64,000 nucleotides of DNA from Gongronella butleri (taxonomy: Eukaryota; Mucoromycota; Mucoromycetes; Mucorales; Cunninghamellaceae): assembly GCA_025201375.1 (NCBI GenBank), contig JAIWZP010000038.1, positions 1-64,000 on the forward strand, read 5' to 3'. Under the pieces are notes generated by a model. It saw only the letters and a list, made by a program, of their open reading frames with translations, did not search any database and was not told the DNA's origin. Below are positions 23,741-35,676 of the stretch, piece after piece; within the stretch, counting starts at the first letter, position 1; every line of letters starts with the position of its first letter. The position numbers and the translations under genes are program-made.

Positions 23741-24232
23741 ATGAAATTCATGCAAGCATTGTTGAAAGTAATTTCCCTAGCGATTGTGGTACTGCCATGC
23801 ACTGTATTTGCTGCGCCGATGCGCATCGGCATGCATCGTCGGCAGCAGGGGGCGGCGGGCACGGATGCGCAGGCCATGTATATGAGCACGCTGAATGCCG
23901 ACGTTGGCCAGTTTGTCGGCAGCCTGCAGGCAATGACTCAGAGTCTGAAGCAAGACGACGACGCGCTGGGCAAAGCGCAATTCATGGTGGTGGATGCCTT
24001 GGACATGGCCAATGGACTGTATCAGCCTCAGCAAGCGGCAATGATTCTGCCTGATTTGGTCAACACGATTCAAAACATTGTGTCCATTGTCGTGGAGCAG
24101 AATGACGATACCACGGTCCGCAGCCAGCTCAAAGTCATTGTCGACAATCTTGTCAAGCTGTCGATCGACTTGCATGTGCCCGTCAATCTGATGGGTGTCA
24201 CGCGCGCATTGAGCGACCAACAGCAACCATGA
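23741..24232 (+). CDS. small secreted helical protein
   Basis: 163 aa, single exon. The N-terminal signal peptide (MKFMQALLKVISLAIVVLPC then TVFAAP) has a likely cleavage after FAA. The mature part is about 140 residues, predicted helical, with heptad-like hydrophobics (VGQFVGSLQAMTQSLKQ, LPDLVNTIQNIVSIVVEQ, QLKVIVDNLVKLSIDL). It has no Cys after the signal peptide and no known domain that I recognise. The ATG is chosen because it is the first and directly precedes the signal peptide; an upstream in-frame GTG extension has no support. It opens a cluster of three secreted-protein genes (23.7-30.5 kb). The helical layout resembles the 43.1 kb secreted protein, which could be a distant relative. 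Function unknown. Confidence 0.75.
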   Translation: MKFMQALLKVISLAIVVLPCTVFAAPMRIGMHRRQQGAAGTDAQAMYMSTLNADVGQFVGSLQAMTQSLKQDDDALGKAQFMVVDALDMANGLYQPQQAAMILPDLVNTIQNIVSIVVEQNDDTTVRSQLKVIVDNLVKLSIDLHVPVNLMGVTRALSDQQQP

Positions 24233-24430
24233 AACAATCTCCATCCACTGTCAACACAATTCTTTTGTACATTATCCACGTCTTTCCCCCCTCCCAAAAC
24301 AGTCCCTTGTTTTTAGTACCTTTGGCACCAATTGCATGTTTTTTTTTCTATTTTTTCCTTTGATCGCGCGATGGGTCATGCCAATGGCTTTCTCCTCGCC
24401 CTCCTTGCCTGTTCTCCTTGTGTGCGTCTC

Positions 24431-24469
<39 letters not shown>

Positions 24470-25226
24470 CGCCCGCCGTACAAAAATAGCAAGACGCGGC
24501 GATGAGCTGCATAAAATTGATATTGTTCATGGAAAAGGAAACCCGGGCCTGCACTCAGGGGCAGTGACGCCTTTATCTCCCTGTGAGGGAGTTTAAAGTG
24601 GTTAACAAAAAAAAAAAGGGGGGGGGGTGCAAACAGGGAGAGCGAGAGACTCGTCAGGAGGCGAAGTAAAGGAATCCCCTCTCTCCCCCCCCCCACTTTT
24701 TTTTTTCGTGGCCATCGTTTTACTCGGCTTTTCATGACTCCTTGACATGAGATTCAAGGCAACAAGAATTGCGGAGTAGGCTTTTTAGCGGCGGCAGCGG
24801 ACCAGCTTACTATTCATTTTACGCATGCGTGCTTTAATTGATTCTTTTTAACCAAAAAGTAGCCAATGCCATAGAATACAAAGAGGCAAGTGATGGGAGG
24901 CAATGGGGTTTACTCTCTTGATTATGCTGTTAGCCTTGCTTTTGGGCGTCGCAGTCCTCGTAAAAAAGGAGCCCAGGGTGGACTGTTCCTATGATTAAGG
25001 AGCAAACACACACGATGGAAAGTCTTGCCTTCTCTTGATGTCATCATTTTGAATTAAAAAAAAAGCAGAGTAGCTATCCCTTGATCGTGGCATTCTTATT
25101 TCCCTCTCTCTCTTCTCTCTTTATCATTCCACCCCACTGATACCCTTTTTTTTTTCTTTACGTCTCCCCCATTAATTTTTGATCTTGTGAATTGATCCTG
25201 GTCACTGCACAAAAATCGAAAAAAAG
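24233..25226. other. intergenic, homopolymer-rich
   Basis: Contains C and T runs (T of 25 or more near 24441-24466), a G8/A12 cluster near 24610-24626 and a C/T-rich leader before 25227. No gene is visible. Confidence 0.45.
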
Positions 25227-27170
25227 ATGAAACTTTATGAACTTAGTTTAATTGGCGTCCTCTGCGTGGCGTCATTGCCTTGGCTAGAAGCCGCGGTGAT
25301 TGATCGACGTGCGATTGCGGTGGCGAGATCGTCCAGCCCTCGATGGACGACTCTGGAAAAGCGTGGTAGTGGTGGCGAGGAAGAAAATGAAGGCAGCGGC
25401 GGCGTGAGCAAGAATCCACAAGCGGATCGGATCGTTCAGCAAGTCAATGGCCTGATTTCGCAGCTGATGGCCGAGGATCCCGCGCCTGCAAGCACAGGCA
25501 CGACGGGCACGAGCAATGCTGGCGCGGCAACAGCTTCACCGTCCACTGGTGGCGCGGGTGCACAAGCACCGAACAAACTCAGCACGGCGGATTCGACAGA
25601 TACGAACAAGCTGCAGCAGGCATTAACGGAGGTAACGACCAACATGAATGCGCTTTTGTACGCGTCGCACGTGCAATCATCGCTGGTGATCCCGCCGCCC
25701 GTGCAGCAGCAACAGCAATTGCAGCAATCCAGCCAATTTGTCGATTCTAGCTATTATAGCCCTTATGACCCGATGCAGGGTGACCCCTTTATGCTTGACG
25801 CGTCGCCTATGGACATGGGCATGGGCATGGGCATGAACATGGGCATGGGCATGGGCATGGGCATGGGTGGTGCGGGCTATCCGGGTCTTGCTTCGGTGGG
25901 CGGCCCATACGGCCCCGTTTTTATGAAGAAACGTGGCGTTTTCCCCGGTAATGGGGATCCTTCCTTGCGCATGGCGCGTCCCCCGATGCGCCATGGTCCC
26001 AATGTACCCAATGGATACAATTTTGCTTCCAATGGACGCGTACCACCCTATGGATACATGCTAAAAGAGGAAGAACAAGAAGGCCACGCAAGCGACCGCA
26101 GTCGTAACCATGGTGCTGATCGAGAAGGTGGTGGTGGAGGTGGCAACGACGATCGTGCTGGTGACCGCGCTGGTGGAGGTAATGACGACCGTGCTGGCGA
26201 TCGTGCTGGTGGAGGCAATGACGACCGCGCAGGCGATCGTGCCGGTGCGGGTGAAGATGGCGTTGCTTTTGACCGACCAGGCCAGGACGACGGCCGCGCA
26301 GGCGACACGTTTGGCATTGGAGACACTGGTAAATACGACGATTTTGACTCGATGATGATGTTCTACGGCGGAAGCATTGACGAAAATGATGAAGCAAATG
26401 AAGGGTTCCAGCGCGATGGACGTCATGGCGACCGTGGTGGCTCTGGTGGTGGCGACGATGGTGTTGCAGGTGATCGACCGGGTGGACATGAAGATGGCCG
26501 AGCAGGTGATCGTCAAGGCGGACACGAAGACGGGCGAGCAGGCGATCGTCCTGGTGGTCATGAGGATGGACGAGCCGGTGACCGTCAAGGCGGGCATGAA
26601 GATGGCCGCGCCGGCGATCGACCCGGTGGTCACGAAGATGGACGAGCAGGTGATCGTCAAGGCGGACATGAAGACGGGCGAGCAGGCGATCGTCCCGGTG
26701 GCCATGAAGATGGACGAGCCGGCGATCGTCAAGGCGCGCATGAAGATGGGCGCGACAGAGACAATGGCACCGGCGAGGATGGTCACGAATCGGACGCCAT
26801 GCATCATCAATCGAGCAAAATGTCGCGTCCGCATCGCGGCGGCGCTTCAAATGGCTTGTTGAATCGATTGGGTGCCGCGAAACGCGCTCTTTTGACGCGT
26901 CGTGGCGAAGAGGGCGGTGGCGAGGAGAGCGAGAGTGCGGCCGATCAAAAGGATGAGAACAGCAGCAGCAGTGACAAGGACGATAGCAAGGCGTCGCAGC
27001 AAGATGATCAAGTCACCAAGCAAATTGAAGCTATCAACACAGCCCTCGATGGCGTCAAACAAGTCAAGGTCAGCAAGGCAAAGGAAGCCCTCGTCACCGA
27101 ATTCGTCGCAAAGGTCAAGGAGCTCACAAAGTCCATCACCACCGCAAAAACTACTGCCGAGGACAATTAG
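25227..27170 (+). CDS. secreted Gly/Asp-rich repeat protein
   Basis: 647 aa, single exon. A signal peptide (MKLYELSLIGVLCVASLPWL, then EAAVIDRR) leads to a mature protein with dibasic sites that a Kex2 protease could cut (LEKRG, MKKRG, LTRRG). Domain order: a Ser/Gly/Ala-rich linker with a short helical stretch (IVQQVNGLISQLMAED); a Gln-rich part; a (Met-Gly)n tract (about residues 194-214); three 12-residue repeats of GGGNDDRAGDRA type (about 26136-26246); a spacer; then eight tandem 12-residue repeats of GGHEDGRAGDR(Q/P). The Ser/Lys-rich C-terminal domain ends in a predicted amphipathic helix (KQIEAINTALDGVKQVKVSK). Repeats of this kind suggest a cell-wall or extracellular-matrix role, but there is no homology to name. 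The neighbour at 29340 shares the Gly-Met tract. Confidence 0.8.
   Translation: MKLYELSLIGVLCVASLPWLEAAVIDRRAIAVARSSSPRWTTLEKRGSGGEEENEGSGGVSKNPQADRIVQQVNGLISQLMAEDPAPASTGTTGTSNAGAATASPSTGGAGAQAPNKLSTADSTDTNKLQQALTEVTTNMNALLYASHVQSSLVIPPPVQQQQQLQQSSQFVDSSYYSPYDPMQGDPFMLDASPMDMGMGMGMNMGMGMGMGMGGAGYPGLASVGGPYGPVFMKKRGVFPGNGDPSLRMARPPMRHGPNVPNGYNFASNGRVPPYGYMLKEEEQEGHASDRSRNHGADREGGGGGGNDDRAGDRAGGGNDDRAGDRAGGGNDDRAGDRAGAGEDGVAFDRPGQDDGRAGDTFGIGDTGKYDDFDSMMMFYGGSIDENDEANEGFQRDGRHGDRGGSGGGDDGVAGDRPGGHEDGRAGDRQGGHEDGRAGDRPGGHEDGRAGDRQGGHEDGRAGDRPGGHEDGRAGDRQGGHEDGRAGDRPGGHEDGRAGDRQGAHEDGRDRDNGTGEDGHESDAMHHQSSKMSRPHRGGASNGLLNRLGAAKRALLTRRGEEGGGEESESAADQKDENSSSSDKDDSKASQQDDQVTKQIEAINTALDGVKQVKVSKAKEALVTEFVAKVKELTKSITTAKTTAEDN
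26136..26246 (+). repeat. 36 bp minisatellite, block 1 (coding)
   Basis: About three copies of a 36 bp unit coding for GGGNDDRAGDRA. Third-base differences between units show that it is not the latest duplication. Confidence 0.8.
26481..26764 (+). repeat. 36/72 bp minisatellite, block 2 (coding)
   Basis: Eight tandem 36 bp units coding for GGHEDGRAGDRQ and GGHEDGRAGDRP in strict alternation (the last is degenerate, GAHEDGRDRDN). The higher-order unit is therefore 72 bp / 24 residues, as expected from unequal crossing-over of a two-unit block. Confidence 0.85.
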
Positions 27171-28174
27171 TCCATTTTTTTTCTTTGAATCCCCATGTAT
27201 TTTGACACGCCTCCTCTATTTTTTTTATAATGACAATAAAGCTCTTTTTTTATCGCTCGCTACACTTTGTTTTGTTCCGCAAACTATATCGATCGCTTAT
27301 GTCATCGTTTTACATGGATTTTTGCCCTTTGCGTGTGTTTTGACATAAACCCATTGAGCAATTGCATGTCCGCCCATTCCATAGCGTTGCATTCCAATGC
27401 GAAAAGAATGCTACAAGGTCATTCTCCGTCATTTGACGTGATTCGGCGCAAGAATGTGTGTGTCTGGCTGCACGTTCCCCTATTTTCGCATCGCGACAGC
27501 CTTGAATTAGCATGTTCCGCGCATCCCCCTTGGCCGATGTTCTTTTTTTTTTTTTTTTGAGTTGTCATCGACGCCCTGTCTCTACTTTATGATTGATCTG
27601 GGCACTTTTTATTGATGGGATGCTCGATGCCAAGCCAATGGCCAAAAAAAAAGGTGAAGATTGTGCCGCAGCTCAAGCGAGAAGCCTGTGAAAGGGTGCT
27701 CCTGTATGACCTGCACGTCTTTCTTTCAATGAAATGCATGCAGAAAATAGGGAGAGAGAAAAAAAAGGCTGTCTTTGCACCACCAGCTACCAGGGAGTCG
27801 AATTGATGCCCGTGATTCGTAGAGAACGCGTTTTTGCATTCGTCGCAGTCCAGGCAAACTTTGTGAGTGGCCTGGTAGCTGCGCAAATCGGAGAGTCAGC
27901 AGCATCTTGTCGTCTCCTTTTTAGAAAAAAAAAGCCCATTTCTCAAAGCCAAAGCGAAAAAGCATTGCAACAGCTCCTTGATTTGAAATAAGAAATGGTG
28001 GCGCACCCATGCTGGGACTTGCCTTCCAGTTCCGCGCGTTCGGCGGCTGCCACTCCTGATTGTACTTAATGCGCCGTGCAAAGGCGTCCTTTGTCGATGA
28101 TCGACGCATTGCTCGCGTTTCTCTTTTAAAAATTTAATAAACATTGTGTGTGCGCGGCCCTTTTTCGTTTCTTT

Positions 28175-28220
<46 letters not shown>

Positions 28221-29339
28221 GATCCGAGCAGCATCAAACGCGTAGATGGGCAATCCCTTTTTTTTTTTTTTTTTTTTTTTTTATCACACGAGGGCAGATT
28301 TTTGGAAAATAACCTTTTTTTTTTTGGGCTGACGATGGATGAGGTCAACTTTTTTCCTCCTCCCTTGCCCCTCGTTTCCCCCTGGATTCTTTCTTCCCCT
28401 CGTCCTTTGTTCCCCCTCTCCTCCATTTGACCCAGTCCATTGCATCGCCCTTCCCTCCCCCTTGGCCATGGCTTCTCCCTCGGCAAGGAGAGCAAGCGGG
28501 CCAATGGCATCATGGTTTCCTTTTCACGTATTATGCTTTTTTTCTTGAAGGAGCAGGTGGGAAGGAAGGGAGGAGAAACGCCAGGAGGGACGATGGAAAA
28601 AAAAGGGGGTGGGACGAGTCGCTTGAATGCATCTTGGGAGCGCCAAAAACAAGAAAAAAAGCAAAAAAGACGTCGAGAACCCACGCTGCACAGCACCCCA
28701 TGTCATGTTGGAGACGTCGCCGAGTGTATATCCCTGCAATTGAAGGGCGTACCGATGCAAGACGCGCTTTTTTATTTTTGACGCGATTTCATGCGCCGCG
28801 TGCCATGCGCGACGCGATTCATTCACCTTCTCCACGCGACGCGTTGCAATTGGGTCTTTTTTTTCTTCGCTCTCGCTCACATTGTCAACCACACAACAAA
28901 TGAAATATGTAGCATATATAAAGGGGCAATCTATCCCAACATGATTAGGAGTATGCTTCCTTTTTGCTGGGATGTTTTCTTTTGAATTAAAAAAAGGAGT
29001 CGATTTCGCTCAAGCACGAATATGAAGGAACAAGAATGACCAGCACCCAGCTTTTTGAGTGAGGGGCTTTTTTTTTGTCGTTGACAAAGGAAACGAAAAA
29101 AAAAAAACAATTAGAGAGAGGGACGTGATTGATTACATGGAGAGAGCTCGTTTTTTTTATAAAAAGGAAAGCCATCATGTGGATGACCTGTTTTCCCTTT
29201 TTTTTCTCTTCTCTTTGTCAAAGACAAGTTTTCTCTCACTCTTTTAATTCCCTTTACAATCTTTTTTTGATTTTTTTTTCTCGCTTTTGCGCGTCATCCC
29301 AACTTGTCCCGCACCACTTTCTCTTTTCCTCCTACAACA
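27171..29339. other. intergenic, long T runs
   Basis: This 2.2 kb stretch has no supported gene. It holds a 42-base T run (28177-28218), a second T run of about 25 near 28258 and several A runs. An 11 bp inverted repeat (27785-27795 and 27871-27881) lies upstream of these. Possible TATA boxes for the 29340 gene are TATATAAA at 28915 and TATAAAAA at about 29158. Confidence 0.5.
28915..28922 (+). promoter_or_regulatory. candidate TATA box
   Basis: TATATAAA, about 420 bp upstream of the ATG at 29340. The nearer TATAAAAA at about 29158 competes with it, so which one is used is unclear. Confidence 0.3.
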
Positions 29340-30500
29340 ATGAAGACGACACTGATTTCCATGGCCATTGGTATGGTGATTGTTGCACAAGCTGCGCCTG
29401 TCAAGCGTGGTTTTGCCGGCGTCCTTGGGCTGACGCCCCACGGCCTCAATGCGTTTGGTGGCGTGCTTGACTTGGATGCTGCTCCTCCAGCAGCCCCCGT
29501 GGCCGACGATGCATACACGCCTCCTGCGCAATTGTCGCGTCGCAGTGGTGTTTTGGAGGCCAATGGGCAAGAAATTGCGGTGCTTGATCCTGCGGTGAAA
29601 TTGAGCGGCCAAGGAGCTAGCGTGCTAGGCGAGGATCTCACTGGCTTGGTCAAGCGTAGCGGGCTCGTTGGCGCACATCCTGCGAATGTAAATGCTCTCG
29701 CCGGCCTGGTCGACCTTGGCGCCGAGACGGCGGCCGAGCAAGGTGGCAGCGGCGATTTGGATCTCCTTGGTGACCTGTTCAAGCGCGACGAGCCTGAAGG
29801 TGGCGCCAGCGGTGGTGGTCAAGAGAGCGCCGGCGCCGGCAATGACATGGAAGATTTGATAGAGAAGCGCTACTATCCTGGCTTTGAAGGCGGCATGGGC
29901 TATGGTGGTATGGGCAGTCCGTATGCCATGGCTGGTGCGGGTGCCGGCATGGGTGGCCTGTCTGCTCTCGGCATGGAAATGGAGATGGCCGAGATGAACG
30001 ATGCATTTGACAAGCGCGACAATGTGGTTGAAAAGCGCGACGAAGACTATCCTATGGGCATGGGCATGGGTATGGGCATGGGTCCCTACGGCTATGGCCG
30101 CGGCATGGGCATGGGCATGGGCATGGGGGCCGGCATGGGCGTCGACATGGACGATCTGATGGAAAAGCGCGAATTCATGCAAAAGCGTGCCGAACACGAA
30201 AGCAATGCTGCGGATGGTGCAGGTGACGAGGCAAACACACCCGACCGCCCCGGCAAGGCACCCTCCGGCTTGAGCGCTGAGGAGCTAGACGACTTTTTGA
30301 CAAAGCGCCAGGAACCGCGCCCCGTCGTCAACGTTGGCGCCGCCCATCAAGACAAACGCGACACGTACGTCACAAGCCACCACGTCTCCCCGAGTTATGG
30401 TGCTCGCTACACTGTGGGCAACCCCATGTACGGCGCTGCAGCCATGGGCTATGGCATGGGCATGATGAACCCCGACGAAGTGTACGACTCGATCGATTAA
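29340..30500 (+). CDS. Kex2-processed secreted repeat protein
   Basis: 386 aa, single exon. A signal peptide (MKTTLISMAIGMVIVAQAA) is followed at once by PVKR. The chain contains ten KR sites and one RR, mostly preceded by acidic or hydrophobic residues (LVKR, LFKR, LIEKR, FDKR, VVEKR, LMEKR, FMQKR, FLTKR, HQDKR), the pattern of a Kex2 substrate cut in the Golgi into about a dozen peptides. Early segments are weak repeats (GLTPHGLNAFGGVLDLDA compared with GAHPANVNALAGLVDLGA). Later segments are Gly/Met/Tyr-rich: one begins YYPGFEGGMGYGGMG, another carries (Met-Gly)n. The start is the ATG at 29340 because it begins the signal peptide. It resembles fungal KEP-type precursors, such as repellent-like structural peptides or precursors of cyclic peptides. 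No tailoring enzyme is adjacent, so a structural role is at least as likely. Confidence 0.82.
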   Translation: MKTTLISMAIGMVIVAQAAPVKRGFAGVLGLTPHGLNAFGGVLDLDAAPPAAPVADDAYTPPAQLSRRSGVLEANGQEIAVLDPAVKLSGQGASVLGEDLTGLVKRSGLVGAHPANVNALAGLVDLGAETAAEQGGSGDLDLLGDLFKRDEPEGGASGGGQESAGAGNDMEDLIEKRYYPGFEGGMGYGGMGSPYAMAGAGAGMGGLSALGMEMEMAEMNDAFDKRDNVVEKRDEDYPMGMGMGMGMGPYGYGRGMGMGMGMGAGMGVDMDDLMEKREFMQKRAEHESNAADGAGDEANTPDRPGKAPSGLSAEELDDFLTKRQEPRPVVNVGAAHQDKRDTYVTSHHVSPSYGARYTVGNPMYGAAAMGYGMGMMNPDEVYDSID

Positions 30501-31224
30501 GGAGCCCATTTTCTCCCTCTTTTCCCCTACTTTTTTTACCATTTACTTTTCCCCCCTTTAGTCTGAAATCATCGTACTCTCCCTCCCCTCCCTTCCGTTC
30601 CTATCGTACACGGTATTATCACTTCGAATTGTTGGATTCCCATTATAAAAAAAAGTAATAAATTTTTCATTTTGCAGAAAACAAAATTGAAAAAAAAAGT
30701 ACAACAAAAAAGAGCATTGAAAAGGACAACAGCGTAGACAAGAATGACCATTAATGATAAAATGGCATTGAAAAGGTGAAAAAAAAAAACCAAAACACGC
30801 GTCATTTCTGGTGGTTTAGACACAAAGCACTATTTGATTCTTGTCCCAAATTGACAATGTACTTTTGCCGACTTATGCCAATTTTTTTGCTTTACATACA
30901 ATTATCAATAGCTAAACAGCCAAATAAGCGCAATTCAAGGCCAAATCGCTCTTTTTTTTGGCAACCACTTTATATGGATCAATTTTTATGGCACCAGAAC
31001 GTTGCCTAAACAAGGCCCAAGATGCTGCTATACAGATGAGATCGTCCTCACTCAAGCAATGCTGCAACAGATAACTTTTATACGGTTCGTTCCCGGTATT
31101 TTGGTTGATTTCTCGACGAATACAGGTTTCAGAAAATTGAAACTGGCCTCCACTAAACCAGCACGATGATGCCGTTGCAACGCTTACCATAGGAGATGAT
31201 TCTGTCATGATATCGACACGCTAA
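30501..31224. other. intergenic, AT-rich
   Basis: An AT-rich 3' flank (AATAAA-like at about 30656) followed by anonymous sequence. No gene is seen. Confidence 0.4.
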
Positions 31225-32285
31225 TCAACAAAGATTGTTTTTTTCCCGAATTTTTGCAATATTTAAAGTTTGTATTGGCCGATGGATTAATAAAATACTT
31301 GTGTTCATTGAATCTTTTGTGTCGATGATTGTCTGCTTCAAATTTGGGGTCACCTTGATAAGTTTATGGCGAAAAGGAATACAAAAATGATTTTTTTTTG
31401 TCGTTTTTCCATATTGAACTCGCCGACGGGGCACGGAGACGCTCAGAAACGCATCCTGGAATGAAAAGGAGCGCTGAACACCCCGAATGGGACTCAATTT
31501 GGGAGCCGTCATCCATCTTGCGGGTGCACTACACACTAATGAAAAAATGAGCCATTCCGAGCTCCCAGACAAGAATTGGAAAATAAGGTCTCCAGAAATG
31601 CACCAAACTTGCACACAAGAACAATGGTATGGAGAAACCATAGAAAAGGCCAAAAGCTGGTGTGCTCCAATTGCTCCTTGCCGAGCAATGGCCAATTAAC
31701 GGTTTTATTTCAACCGCTAATTGCACAGGAAAAACGCGCCCATTGAGCCGCGCCAACGCGTTCAGTAGCAAGCGACGCTCCAGATGCATGGACTTCAATA
31801 GAAGTAGACGCGTGAAACTCGACGCCTGACGCGGTTTTTTACGCGTCGAAAATTGCATATCGTTTTAATCGCGCGTTTCAAAGGCCAAGAAATCACTTTT
31901 TTCACAGATCATCAACGTTCACGTACGCAGCGAGCCACGCTCTTTTTTATGGCGTTTGTTCCTCGGCGATGCAGGCACTTTTCACAAGTTAGCCTTGTAG
32001 CGAAAATAAGACCTAAAACTCGCTTTACGCCGAAACTAGCCAATGGACCCCTGGTTTTTATTTGATGCAGGTCCGTGAAATGAGATGTGTTACTATGCGG
32101 TTGAATGGCGTGGCTATCTGAGAACCTACATTTCGGCTTTTTCAATTCCATGACTGTACCCCAAGGAAAATCTGTGATTTTGAAAATCGTCCATCCACGA
32201 CCATCTAGTGGTCGCAGCAAGCTGTGGATGGGCTCATTTGAACAAGAAGCGTTGGAATTATTCGCTCTACGTGTCATTTCCATGA
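31225..32285 (-). repeat. degenerate dispersed repeat, inverted copy
   Basis: Read on the minus strand it matches the 7.9 kb, 22.3 kb and 63.2 kb copies. For example the translation FSDSHAIQPHSNTSHFTDLH (about 32124-32065) corresponds to SSDRCAIHPHGKLTGFTDNG at 7.96 kb. Downstream, the stretch with FGLFYGFSIPLFLCASLVHF matches FFGIFRGFSMQMCLCASLAPF near 8.43 kb. Frames are interrupted, so this is an old copy. Confidence 0.65.
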
Positions 32286-32790
32286 AACATGGTCATTCCA
32301 TTGTCAAGCGACCAAAAATAATACGAAACAACCTTAAACCCATTTTTCTCGACAACCACATTATTGGCAGCTGTTAATATTGCACAACGCGCAACCAACC
32401 ATGGCAGGAGCCTAGATCACATGCATCAATGTTGGTGTTAATCGGCTCGCGTGATACGGATAAATACATAATTTCAAAAAACGACGCATCAGTCCGCGAT
32501 TGCTAGCGATTCAGTGATTCGATCTCTGTAAAAATTTGGCCCTGCAGTTGCTCCTCAAGCACTTTGAAAAGGGTATCCAATAGTTGAAACCTCAATAGTA
32601 TGCTGTTGCAAGAAAAAGCATTGAAAATGAGCATGTCAAGCGTGTATTTGCGGATTGTAGGATCAATCAACGCCATGGCGGCATCTCCAATAAGATCAGT
32701 TCGACGAAGATGGACAAAAGAGGGGATCAAATTCATGCTTGGAGAGAGCAGTCTAAAAAGAGCCAAGGCTCGGCCCTTTTTTTCGTTTTT

Positions 32791-35129
<2,339 letters not shown>

Positions 35130-35676
35130 CTAATATGTATAATGAAAAAAGAAAGATGAAAAAAAAAAGAAAAAAGAAGGTCAATTTCAGACGAGGAGCT
35201 TTTGCCCTTTCTCCTCCTTGGTGAGCCGACGCACGCGCGCCAAAAAAAAAAAAAAAAAAAAATCCACCTTCAAAACCACCATTGGGCCCCCCAACCCACA
35301 CACAAAACTCTCACGACAAGCTTTTTTTTTTTTTTTTTTTTTCTTTTTGGTTGACCCTTGGGGTTGAGTAATGCCGAAATTCAAATAAATGGCTCGTTTC
35401 GGTATTTCAGTTTGATCGCCAAGGGCCACCTTTTTTTTTTTTTTTTTCATTGTGTCTCCCTTTTCTCCCTTTGTTTGCCCCTCTTTTCCCTCTCCCTTTT
35501 TTCATGCCCCTCACTTGTCATGTTCATCCATATTTTTTTTTTCCAAGACGCGCAATCATCACGCCAATGCGGCATAAATCACATTGTCGCGGTCCACAGG
35601 TCCTCTTGCACCCACTTGCAGCAGAGTTCGCACAACAGGTCCTTTTTTTTTCTCTCCTTTTTTCATCAGTGTGTTT

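Noticed and set aside
25921..26850. 309-codon open frame on the minus strand opposite the repeat protein
   Set aside because: It is created by the 36 bp repeat and GC-rich codons of the sense gene; its product is a His/Arg/Leu low-complexity string with no start context or domain.
27896..28696. 266-codon minus-strand frame in the intergenic region
   Set aside because: Composed mainly of Lys/Phe runs from homopolymers, with no splice-supported or conserved part.
29304..29339. Upstream TTG start for the Kex2-type protein
   Set aside because: It would bury the signal peptide; the ATG at 29340 begins it exactly.
32503..32766. 87-codon minus-strand frame 3' of the kinase
   Set aside because: The peptide looks protein-like but has no match I recognise, no promoter and no splice link to the kinase, whose stop at 32791 is in a normal position.
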